Assembly (NCBI GenBank): GCA_046758005.1
Contig: JBHHZJ010000003.1
Span: 1 to 64,000, forward strand
DNA length: 64,000 bases
Source: JBHHZJ01 sp046758005
GTDB taxonomy: Bacteria; Pseudomonadota; Alphaproteobacteria; Kiloniellales; J153
Direction of reading: 5' to 3'
The notes under the pieces: generated by a model
Told to the model about the DNA's origin: nothing
The model's database searches: none
The model's input: only the letters and a program-made list of their open reading frames with translations
Translations under genes and position numbers: made by a program
Shown here: positions 50,778-60,224 of the stretch, piece by piece
Position numbering within the stretch: the stretch's first letter is position 1
How the letters are laid out: each line of letters opens with the position of its first letter

Positions 50778-53495
50778 ATGATTGACGTGGATCTCAGGGC
50801 GCTGTTGAAGCGGCTCAACGCCTATTGCACCAAGTCCCTGGAGGCGGCCGCCGGCATCTGCGTATCGCGCGAGAACTACGAGGTCTCCATCGAGCACGTG
50901 CTTCTGATCCTGATCGACCATCCTGGCCATGATTTCCAGCTCATTCTGAGACAATTCGAGGTCGATCCGTCGCGGGTCGAGAAGAGCATCCAGCGCACCG
51001 TGGAGGACGCCCGGACCGGGAACGCGGGCAAGCCGGTGTTCTCCCCCTTGCTGATCGAATGGATCCAGGAGGCCTGGCTGCTCGCCTCGGTGGAATACGG
51101 CCTGGGCGAGATCCGCTCCGGCACGCTGATCGCGGCCCTGCTCGCCAATCCCAACCGCTACGGCTACGGGCGCTACATGGACGAGCTGCGGGCGATCCCG
51201 GCCGAGGAATTGCGGCGCAAGTTGCTCGACATCACCGCAGGCTCCAAGGAAGAGACCACGGCCATCAGGGTCGAACGGCGGGCCGAGGGCGAAGCGCCCG
51301 CCGGGCCGCGCGACGACACCGCGCTCGGGCGTTTCACCCTGGACTTCACCGGGCGCGCGCTGGCCGGCGAGATCGATCCGGTCTTCTGCCGCGATCTGGA
51401 GATCCGGCAGATGGTCGATATTTTGGGCCGCCGGCGCAAGAACAACCCGATCGTCGTTGGCGAGGCGGGGGTCGGCAAGACCGCGGTGGTCGAGGGCCTG
51501 GCGCTCAAGGTGGTCGAGGGCGATGTGCCCGAAATCCTGCGCAACGTCGAGATTTACGGACTTGACCTCGGCCTCCTGCAGGCCGGCGCGGGGGTCAAGG
51601 GCGAGTTCGAGAACCGCCTCAAATCGGTGATCGACGAGGTCAAGGGTTCGCCCAAGCCGATCATCCTGTTCATCGACGAGGCGCACACCCTGATCGGCGC
51701 CGGCGGCCAGGCGGGCATGGGCGACGCCGCGAACCTGCTCAAGCCGGCGCTGGCGCGCGGTGAGCTGCGCACGATCGCCGCGACGACTTGGTCGGAATAC
51801 AAGAAGTACTTCGAGAAGGACCCGGCGCTCGCGCGGCGCTTCCAGCTCGTCAAGCTCGACGAGCCCTCGCCCGGGGACGCGGTGACCATCATCCGCGGAC
51901 TGCGCGAGAAGTACGAGCAGGCGCACGGCGTCTACGTCCGCGACGACGCCGTCGAGGCGGCGGCGCGCATGTCGGCGCGCTACATCTCCGGCCGGCAGTT
52001 GCCGGACAAGGCGGTGGACGTGCTCGACACCGCCAGCGCGCGGGTCAAGATCAGCGTCAGCTCCAAGCCCGACGCCCTCGACGACCGGAAGCGCCGGATC
52101 AAGACCCTCGAGCGGGAGCTGAACGCGATCCGCCGCGACATCGAGGCCGAGACCCGGCCGAACGACGGGCGCGTGGAGGAACTGGAAGCCGAGATCGCCG
52201 CCGTTCGCGACGAGAGCGCCGAGCTGACACGGAGGTGGGAAGCCGAGCGCGAGGTGGTGGGGCGGGTCCTCGATCTGCGCCGGCGGCTGGCGCTGGCGAA
52301 GGCGGGCGAGGGCGCGGCGGAGGCCGATCCCGGCGACGGCGAGGCCGGCGACGAGGCTGGCGGCACGGAGGGGACGGACACTCCGCCGGCCGACCCCGCG
52401 GCCCTGAAGCGGCAACTGGATCAGGCGATCGCCGAGCTCGCCCAGGTCCGGGGCGCCGACCCGTTGATCCATTACGAGGTGGGCCCGCAGGTCGTGGCCT
52501 CGGTCATCGCCGACTGGACCGGGATCCCGCTGGGCAAGATGGTCCAGGACGAGGCCCACACCATCCTGCGTTTCAAGGAGCAGTTGGGACGGCGGATCAA
52601 GGGCCAGGACCATGCGGTCGAGGCGCTCGACGAAGGGATCCGCGCGGCCAAGGCGGGGCTGCAGAACCCCGACGCGCCGATGGGCGTCTTCCTGTTCGTC
52701 GGGCCGAGCGGCGTCGGCAAGACCGAGACCGGCTTGAGCCTGGCCGACCTCCTGTTCGGCGGCGAGCGCTTCATGATCACGATCAACATGTCGGAGTTCC
52801 AGGAAAAGCACACGGTCTCGCGCCTGATCGGCTCGCCCCCCGGCTACGTCGGCTACGGCGAGGGCGGCATGCTGACCGAGGCGGTGCGCCAGCGGCCTTA
52901 CTCGGTGGTGTTGCTGGACGAGGTGGAGAAGGCCGACCTGGAGGTGATGAACCTGTTCTATCAGGTGTTCGACAAGGGCATGCTGTCCGACGGCGAGGGG
53001 AGGCTCATCGATTTCAAGAACACGATCATCCTGCTGACCAGCAACCTGGCCTCGGACATCATCACCCAGATGTGCGGCGCCGGCGAACGCCCGCCGATCG
53101 AGACCCTGACCAGCGCCATCAGGCCGGTCCTCAGCAACCACTTCAAACCGGCGCTGCTCGCGCGCATGCAGATCGTCCCGTTCTACCCGATCGTCGGGGA
53201 GGCGATGAAGGAGATCGTCGAGCTGAAGCTGAACCGGCTCGGCGAGCGGCTGCGCGACAGCCAGAAGATCGAATTCGTCTGCCTGCCCGAGGTGATCGAA
53301 CAGATCGGGCAGCGTTGCACCGAGGTCGAGACGGGCGCCCGCAACATCGACCACATCATCAACCGTACGCTGCTGCCGCGCATCTCCACGGAAATCCTCA
53401 AGGCGATGAGCGAGAAACGGGCCTACGACCGGCTCCAGGTCGGGATCGCGCCGGACGGCGACTTCGCGTTCGAGTTCGCCGGCGCGCAAGGGTGA
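50778..53495 (+). CDS. tssH: T6SS sheath-disassembly AAA+ ATPase TssH (ClpV)
   Basis: Hexameric unfoldase that recycles contracted sheath, 905 residues. The N-terminal ClpN-like domain is followed by AAA1 with Walker A GEAGVGKT at 228-235 and Walker B IILFIDEAHT. A coiled middle domain then has acidic insertions (about 490-545). AAA2 has Walker A GPSGVGKT at 642-649 and Walker B VVLLDEVEKAD. The motif GGMLTEAVRQRPYSVVLLDE is standard for ClpB/ClpV. The ATG has CAGGAGG upstream. It ends 6 bp before the sigma-54 regulator. Confidence 0.96.
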   Translation: MIDVDLRALLKRLNAYCTKSLEAAAGICVSRENYEVSIEHVLLILIDHPGHDFQLILRQFEVDPSRVEKSIQRTVEDARTGNAGKPVFSPLLIEWIQEAWLLASVEYGLGEIRSGTLIAALLANPNRYGYGRYMDELRAIPAEELRRKLLDITAGSKEETTAIRVERRAEGEAPAGPRDDTALGRFTLDFTGRALAGEIDPVFCRDLEIRQMVDILGRRRKNNPIVVGEAGVGKTAVVEGLALKVVEGDVPEILRNVEIYGLDLGLLQAGAGVKGEFENRLKSVIDEVKGSPKPIILFIDEAHTLIGAGGQAGMGDAANLLKPALARGELRTIAATTWSEYKKYFEKDPALARRFQLVKLDEPSPGDAVTIIRGLREKYEQAHGVYVRDDAVEAAARMSARYISGRQLPDKAVDVLDTASARVKISVSSKPDALDDRKRRIKTLERELNAIRRDIEAETRPNDGRVEELEAEIAAVRDESAELTRRWEAEREVVGRVLDLRRRLALAKAGEGAAEADPGDGEAGDEAGGTEGTDTPPADPAALKRQLDQAIAELAQVRGADPLIHYEVGPQVVASVIADWTGIPLGKMVQDEAHTILRFKEQLGRRIKGQDHAVEALDEGIRAAKAGLQNPDAPMGVFLFVGPSGVGKTETGLSLADLLFGGERFMITINMSEFQEKHTVSRLIGSPPGYVGYGEGGMLTEAVRQRPYSVVLLDEVEKADLEVMNLFYQVFDKGMLSDGEGRLIDFKNTIILLTSNLASDIITQMCGAGERPPIETLTSAIRPVLSNHFKPALLARMQIVPFYPIVGEAMKEIVELKLNRLGERLRDSQKIEFVCLPEVIEQIGQRCTEVETGARNIDHIINRTLLPRISTEILKAMSEKRAYDRLQVGIAPDGDFAFEFAGAQG

Positions 53496-53501
53496 CGGGC
53501 G

Positions 53502-55172
<1,671 letters not shown>

Positions 55173-55375
55173 GGGTGCGGCCGGCCGGTCTGCCGCGCCC
55201 GGCGGCGCGGCGCAGTGCGCGGGCTTCCGCACGCCCGGGCGGCGATTTGTGCGGATATTCGCGCAGTCGCGCGCGCGGTTGACGTGCCGGCTCCGTGCCG
55301 GATGTTCCCGGGGAACCAATTAATATCTCAGTGAAAACAATAAATTATGAGAGATTTTCCGGCGCGGGCCAAAAT

Positions 55376-55391
55376 TGGCACGGTTCTTGTG
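55376..55391 (+). promoter_or_regulatory. Sigma-54 promoter of hcp copy 1
   Basis: TGGCACG-N4-TTGTG fits the -24/-12 consensus TGGCACG-N4-TTGCW except at the -12 C. It lies 54 bp before the hcp start. The same form, with the same deviation, precedes hcp copy 2. Confidence 0.75.
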
Positions 55392-55441
55392 GGTGGCCGA
55401 AGCAGTTTCGCAGCCGATGCGAATTCATGAGGAGGAGAGAG

Positions 55442-55951
55442 AAGATGCCGACACCAGCATACATGACCATCGAGGGTACGACCCAGGGCAACATCACCCA
55501 GGGCGCCTTCACCGAGGACAGCGTGGGCAACATCTGGCAGGAGGGCCACGAGGACGAGATTCTGGTCCAGGCCTTCAAGCACAACGTCATGATCCCGCGC
55601 GACCCGCAGAGCGGCCAGCCCTCGGGCCAGCGCGTGCATCAGCCGGTGAGCGTGACCAAGGTCTTCGACAAGTCCTCGCCGCTGCTCTACAACGCGCTGT
55701 GCTCGGGCGAGTTGCTGCCGAACGTCGAGATCAAGTGGTACCGCACGGCGGGCACGGGCACCCAGGAGCACTACTTCACGATCAAGCTGGAAGACGCGGT
55801 GATCGTGGACATCCAGGGCCAAATGCCGAACTGCCAGGACCCGGGCAACCAGAGCTTCACGCACCTGGAAGAGGTGTCGTTCAGCTACCGCAAGATCACC
55901 TGGAACCACGAGGTGGCCGGCACCTCGGGCAGCGACGACTGGCGCGCGCCC
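55442..55951. repeat. 510-bp direct repeat, first copy (hcp)
   Basis: This segment is repeated at 56355-56864. Reading the two side by side I found a single difference, a synonymous T/C in the glycine codon of the TIEGT motif near the start. The flanks outside the coding region are unrelated, apart from the 16-bp promoter core. Confidence 0.93.
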
Positions 55952-55960
55952 GTCGCATAG
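55445..55960 (+). CDS. hcp: T6SS tube protein Hcp, copy 1
   Basis: Forms the hexameric tube expelled by the T6SS and can carry effectors in its lumen. The 171 residues start MPTPAYMTIEGTTQGNITQG and contain the Hcp blocks HNVMIPRDPQSGQPSGQRVH, VTKVFDKSSPLLYNALCSGE and THLEEVSFSYRKITWNHEVA. GGAGGAGAG precedes the ATG. It differs from copy 2 only in the last few residues (ends RAPVA). A terminator at 55991-56026 closes the unit. Confidence 0.97.
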   Translation: MPTPAYMTIEGTTQGNITQGAFTEDSVGNIWQEGHEDEILVQAFKHNVMIPRDPQSGQPSGQRVHQPVSVTKVFDKSSPLLYNALCSGELLPNVEIKWYRTAGTGTQEHYFTIKLEDAVIVDIQGQMPNCQDPGNQSFTHLEEVSFSYRKITWNHEVAGTSGSDDWRAPVA

Positions 55961-55990
55961 CGCGAACATACGACGGATACGACGGCGACG

Positions 55991-56026
55991 GCCGGCCCGC
56001 CATCCCCGGGCCGGCTTTCCCTTTCC
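55991..56026 (+). terminator. Intrinsic terminator after hcp copy 1
   Basis: Nine-bp GC-rich stem gccggcccg/cgggccggc (55991-55999 with 56007-56015), a 7-nt loop and a pyrimidine tail tttccctttcc. It separates copy 1 from copy 2, so each hcp is its own transcript. Confidence 0.8.
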
Positions 56027-56042
56027 ATCCGTTCATGCCGAC

Positions 56043-56086
56043 CGCCGCCGATACCGGCCCGGTGAAACGAGTCCGTATCGGCGGCG
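56043..56086. promoter_or_regulatory. 12-bp inverted repeat upstream of hcp copy 2
   Basis: Arms cgccgccgatac and gtatcggcggcg are separated by 20 bp and lie about 200 bp before the sigma-54 promoter of copy 2, a normal distance for an enhancer-type activator site. No equal sequence was found before copy 1. Confidence 0.45.
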
Positions 56087-56284
56087 ATCGGTATGACTTT
56101 ATCGGCCGCCCCCATCCGCAACGCTGCGCGGGATTCCGCGCGAACCACCAACAGGCCTGCGCGGAAACCTGCGCAATCGCCCGCGGCCCGCGAGCGCCCG
56201 GGCGCGCGAAGCGGCGCTCCGTGTCGGCGAATAACCGCGTGGAAACAAGAGATTGCAGATTCCGCGCGGGGCCGGGAGCGGAAC

Positions 56285-56300
56285 TGGCACGGATCTTGTT
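56285..56300 (+). promoter_or_regulatory. Sigma-54 promoter of hcp copy 2
   Basis: TGGCACG-N4-TTGTT, 58 bp before the start of copy 2. It matches the element before copy 1 in -24 box, spacing and the T at the -12 position. Confidence 0.75.
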
Positions 56301-56354
56301 ATGGGTTGGGCGAGCCTCGAATGCGCTCGCAAGAGTGGACCAACCAGGAGCCGA

Positions 56355-56864
56355 AAGATGCCGACACCAGCATACATGACCATCGAGGGCACGACCCAGG
56401 GCAACATCACCCAGGGCGCCTTCACCGAGGACAGCGTGGGCAACATCTGGCAGGAGGGCCACGAGGACGAGATTCTGGTCCAGGCCTTCAAGCACAACGT
56501 CATGATCCCGCGCGACCCGCAGAGCGGCCAGCCCTCGGGCCAGCGCGTGCATCAGCCGGTGAGCGTGACCAAGGTCTTCGACAAGTCCTCGCCGCTGCTC
56601 TACAACGCGCTGTGCTCGGGCGAGTTGCTGCCGAACGTCGAGATCAAGTGGTACCGCACGGCGGGCACGGGCACCCAGGAGCACTACTTCACGATCAAGC
56701 TGGAAGACGCGGTGATCGTGGACATCCAGGGCCAAATGCCGAACTGCCAGGACCCGGGCAACCAGAGCTTCACGCACCTGGAAGAGGTGTCGTTCAGCTA
56801 CCGCAAGATCACCTGGAACCACGAGGTGGCCGGCACCTCGGGCAGCGACGACTGGCGCGCGCCC
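56355..56864. repeat. 510-bp direct repeat, second copy (hcp)
   Basis: Second copy of the segment at 55442-55951, with one silent difference seen by eye. Confidence 0.93.
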
Positions 56865-56873
56865 AGGGCCTGA
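56358..56873 (+). CDS. hcp: T6SS tube protein Hcp, copy 2
   Basis: 171-residue Hcp identical to copy 1 except for the last two residues (RAPRA instead of RAPVA). The ribosome site (CAGGAG, further from the ATG) is weaker than that of copy 1, so copy 2 may be translated less. It has its own sigma-54 promoter and precedes vgrG by 126 bp. A GC-rich stem without a T-run (56885-56912) follows, so vgrG may be reached by readthrough. Confidence 0.97.
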   Translation: MPTPAYMTIEGTTQGNITQGAFTEDSVGNIWQEGHEDEILVQAFKHNVMIPRDPQSGQPSGQRVHQPVSVTKVFDKSSPLLYNALCSGELLPNVEIKWYRTAGTGTQEHYFTIKLEDAVIVDIQGQMPNCQDPGNQSFTHLEEVSFSYRKITWNHEVAGTSGSDDWRAPRA

Positions 56874-56999
56874 GCGGCCGGGACGGGGCGGGTGCGGCGC
56901 AGGCCGCCCCGCCTCGGAAGCCGCCGGGCCACGGGTTTGACCGGTGTCGTCGCGCGCGGCGCAATGCGGAAATACATGGAAGAGTCGGGAGAGACAGCC

Positions 57000-59900
57000 A
57001 TGCCCAGCGACCAGCACGTGAACCTGTATTTCGAGTCGGAGGTGCTCGACGGCGACACCTTCAAGGTGGTGCGCTTCACGGGCGAGGAGGCGATCTCGCG
57101 CCCGTTCCGCTTCGAGATCGAGCTGATGTCCGAGCGCCCGGACATTGACCTGGCCTCGGTGCTGGGCCGGCGGGCGAAGCTGGCGTTCCAGCGCGGCGAC
57201 GACGGCGAGATGCGCAACGTGTACGGCGTGCTGGCAGAGTTCGAGCAGGGCCGGGAAGGCCAGTACGGCCACTACGCCTACCGGGCGGTCCTGGTGCCGC
57301 GGCTGTGGCTGCTGTCGCTCAGCCGGCAGAACCAGATCTACCAGAACAAGTCGGCGATCGAGATCGTCGAGGAGGAGCTGAAGGGCGCCAAGGACAAGGG
57401 GCCGGCGGAGCTGGCGGCGGTCGGCCTGAGCGCGGATGACTTCGAGTTCCGCCTGAGCCGGGAGTACGCGAAGCGCGAGTACGTGGTGCAGTACCAGGAG
57501 AGCGACCTGGACTTCGTCTCGCGGCTGCTCGAGCACGAGGGCGTGTCCTACTTCTTCGAGCACGACGAGGAGCGCGACAAGATCGTGTTCTGCGACGACA
57601 ACGTGCACTTCCCCAAGCCGAGCGAGGAGTCGCGGGTGTCCTACGTCCTGCCCTCGGGCACCAGCGCCTCGCAGGAGGAGTCGGTGCAGGCGTTCAGCTG
57701 CGCGCAGCGCCAGGTGACGGCCAAGATGATCGTCAAGGACTACAACTACCGCACGCCGACGACCCCGCTCCAAGGCGAGGCGGACATCGACGACGCCGGC
57801 CACGGGCTCATCTCCGAGTACGGCGACCACTTCAAGACGCCCGAGGAGGGCCAGGCGCTGGCCAAGGTCCGGGCGCAGGAGGTGCTGTGCCGCAAGGTGC
57901 GCTACGCGGGCCAGAGCGACCGCCTGGACTTCGCCGCGGGCCATCCGTTCACCCTGGAGGACCACTACAACGACGAGTTCAACGGCGACTACGTGCTCAC
58001 GCTCGTGCGCCACGCCGGGGCGCAGGCCTTCGCGGAGGCGACCGGTTTCGCCGAGATCGACGGCCAGGCGAGCTCGTACCGCAACGAGTTCGAGGCGATC
58101 GGGCTGGATGTCCAGTTCCGGCCGGCGCGGACGACGCCCAAGCCCAGGCTGCGCGGGGTGATGAACGCCCACGTCGACGCCTCGGGGCCGGGCACGCGGG
58201 CCGAGATCGACGCCGAGGGGCGCTACAAGCTGGTCATGCCCTTCGATCTCAGCGGCCAAGCCGAGGGCAAGGCGACGCGCTGGGTGCGCATGGCCCAGCC
58301 CTACGGCGGCAGCCAGGAAGGCATGCACTTCCCGCTGCGCAAGGGCACCGAGGTCATCTGGACCTGCGTCGACGGCGACCCCGACCGGCCGATCATCACC
58401 GGCGTCGTCCCCAACCCGCTGAGCAAGAGCGTGGTGACCAACGAGAGTCACACCAAGAGCCGGATCAAAAGCGCGAGCGGCATCCTGATCGAGATGAACG
58501 ATGGCCCCGGGCCGAAGACGAGAGAGCAGGAGGGCTCCGGCGACCTGTCCGATCAGCAGCAGATGCAGAGGCTCGATACCGCCGGAAAGGCCTGTCTCGC
58601 AACGACCGAGGGCCAGGCCGCGCGCCCATCATCCGAGGAGGACGGCGCGAACCCACCGAATCGCGCGGCGGCACCCGCCGAATACCGAGCTACCGCGAAT
58701 GGTCGCGACGAACTTGCCCGACAACAGCAGCGTCAGGGGCCCGACGACACCTACGAGGAAGCCGATACGACGGGCCTGAACGACGTTTGGGCCAGGATGC
58801 AGGTACCGCAGACCGACGGCAACGGCAATCCGAGGCCGAACGCCCGACCGCACGGATACCTGCGGCTCGGCGACTACGCCGGCGACGACACTCTCTACCA
58901 AGGGGACGATATAGAAGCGATCAAGCAGGACGCGGGGCAAGCGGCGTACGACCAAGCGAAGGCAGACCCCACCAAGACGAATGCCGAGGCCGAGGGGGCA
59001 CGTCAGGCCGCCATCGCGGATGTCATGGACCGGTGGAACCAGATCGAGACGCAGCACCACTACCGAGACAAATCCGATTCGTCCGCTTTGAAGCTGAATG
59101 TCGGCGCAGGCACCGCCCCGCTCTCCGGGGCCTTCTCGTACACCGAAGGCAACCGCACCGAAATCACGCAGGGGAACCGCGAGGTCACGATCGCCGGGAA
59201 GAGCCGAATCAACATCGGCGACGGCGGGCTCGGGGTGTGGGATGCCGGTACGGCATACGTGAACTACATGAGGAAGATCGGAACCGTACACGGTTTCGTG
59301 CCTGGGATCCGCGGCACGCCGATCTGGCGCCACACCGAGGTGAGCCATGCCGCGAGCGACACCTGGCAATGGGGCGATTCGGAAAGCGGCTTCGCCGGGT
59401 TCAAGTTCGACGGCATGCTGGGGTTGGCCACGAGCGCCACGGTGGGAGGCTCCCTCAACGTCGGCCTCACGGCGGACGTCGACTTCGGCGCCGCCTACAA
59501 CGTGAACATGAAGTGGGGCCCCAACATCGATTTCACGGCCGAGAGCCAGAACACGATGGACGCCGAGGATCACGACATGATCGGGGGAAAAACCATCAGT
59601 CTGCGCATAAAGCCGACGGCGGAAGAGGCGGCCGAAAAGACGTTCCTCAAATTGTCGAAAGCCACCTGGGCGGCCGTGGGGGCGACGACCGTCGGCGCCC
59701 TCCTCGGCGCCGGCGCCGGGGCCAGTCTCAGCTACCTCTACGTTGGTGGCGGAGAGAGCGAGGATCCGGGGTCGTCCTGGGGTTCGGGGGTCGGTTTCAC
59801 GGCGGCGACCGCCGCCTGGGGCGCAGGCTTGGGCCTGGGTATCTACAAACACGCCACGACGGACAAGTTTGAGAAAATGGCTCCGGCAAGGATAGACCTC

Positions 59901-60161
59901 ATAAAGAGAGGTGCGAAAGGCAGCACGGAAGATAAGATCGAACTGAACGTCGGCGGACCCACGGGTTCCAGCATCGTCATGACGCCGACGTCGATCACGC
60001 TGAAGGTCGGAATGACGGAAATCGAAATGAAGCCGAATCAGTTGGAAATCGAGAGCGTGAACATCAAGCAAACTGCGAATGGGGGCCCGTTCAACATCAA
60101 GTCCGCCTTGGGTGGCGTAACCATCAAGGGGACTGGCGGTCAAACCATATTGAACGGTTAA
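57000..60161 (+). CDS. vgrG: T6SS spike protein VgrG with C-terminal extension
   Basis: Trimeric spike at the tube tip, 1053 residues. The gp27-like base (about 1-380) starts VNLYFESEVLDGDTFKVVRF. The gp5-like OB region is near 425-475 (RWVRMAQPYGGSQEGMHFPL, VIWTCVDGDPDRPIITGVVPN). Ordinary VgrGs then form a beta-helix needle. Here a polar stretch (about 503-690) and a beta-rich segment (about 696-745) are followed by two strongly hydrophobic Gly/Ala-rich helices (about 889-915 and 929-950). A final beta-repeat segment resembles the usual needle (SITLKVGMTEIEMKPNQLEI). It is thus a candidate evolved VgrG whose extension might insert into a target membrane. The ATG at 57000 starts MPSDQHVNLY. 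Confidence 0.93.
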   Translation: MPSDQHVNLYFESEVLDGDTFKVVRFTGEEAISRPFRFEIELMSERPDIDLASVLGRRAKLAFQRGDDGEMRNVYGVLAEFEQGREGQYGHYAYRAVLVPRLWLLSLSRQNQIYQNKSAIEIVEEELKGAKDKGPAELAAVGLSADDFEFRLSREYAKREYVVQYQESDLDFVSRLLEHEGVSYFFEHDEERDKIVFCDDNVHFPKPSEESRVSYVLPSGTSASQEESVQAFSCAQRQVTAKMIVKDYNYRTPTTPLQGEADIDDAGHGLISEYGDHFKTPEEGQALAKVRAQEVLCRKVRYAGQSDRLDFAAGHPFTLEDHYNDEFNGDYVLTLVRHAGAQAFAEATGFAEIDGQASSYRNEFEAIGLDVQFRPARTTPKPRLRGVMNAHVDASGPGTRAEIDAEGRYKLVMPFDLSGQAEGKATRWVRMAQPYGGSQEGMHFPLRKGTEVIWTCVDGDPDRPIITGVVPNPLSKSVVTNESHTKSRIKSASGILIEMNDGPGPKTREQEGSGDLSDQQQMQRLDTAGKACLATTEGQAARPSSEEDGANPPNRAAAPAEYRATANGRDELARQQQRQGPDDTYEEADTTGLNDVWARMQVPQTDGNGNPRPNARPHGYLRLGDYAGDDTLYQGDDIEAIKQDAGQAAYDQAKADPTKTNAEAEGARQAAIADVMDRWNQIETQHHYRDKSDSSALKLNVGAGTAPLSGAFSYTEGNRTEITQGNREVTIAGKSRINIGDGGLGVWDAGTAYVNYMRKIGTVHGFVPGIRGTPIWRHTEVSHAASDTWQWGDSESGFAGFKFDGMLGLATSATVGGSLNVGLTADVDFGAAYNVNMKWGPNIDFTAESQNTMDAEDHDMIGGKTISLRIKPTAEEAAEKTFLKLSKATWAAVGATTVGALLGAGAGASLSYLYVGGGESEDPGSSWGSGVGFTAATAAWGAGLGLGIYKHATTDKFEKMAPARIDLIKRGAKGSTEDKIELNVGGPTGSSIVMTPTSITLKVGMTEIEMKPNQLEIESVNIKQTANGGPFNIKSALGGVTIKGTGGQTILNG

Positions 60162-60224
60162 CTCGTCGCTGGCGGCCACGAGGCGAGGCCGCGATCCAAA
60201 GCGTGAGGGCGAAAGGTAAGCAAC

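Larger units (their letters stand above)
55961..56357. promoter_or_regulatory. Region between the two hcp genes
   Basis: Holds the terminator of copy 1, a 12-bp inverted repeat and the sigma-54 promoter of copy 2 (each listed separately). Long open frames through it are shadows. The stretch 56100-56230 shows nothing I can name. Confidence 0.6.
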
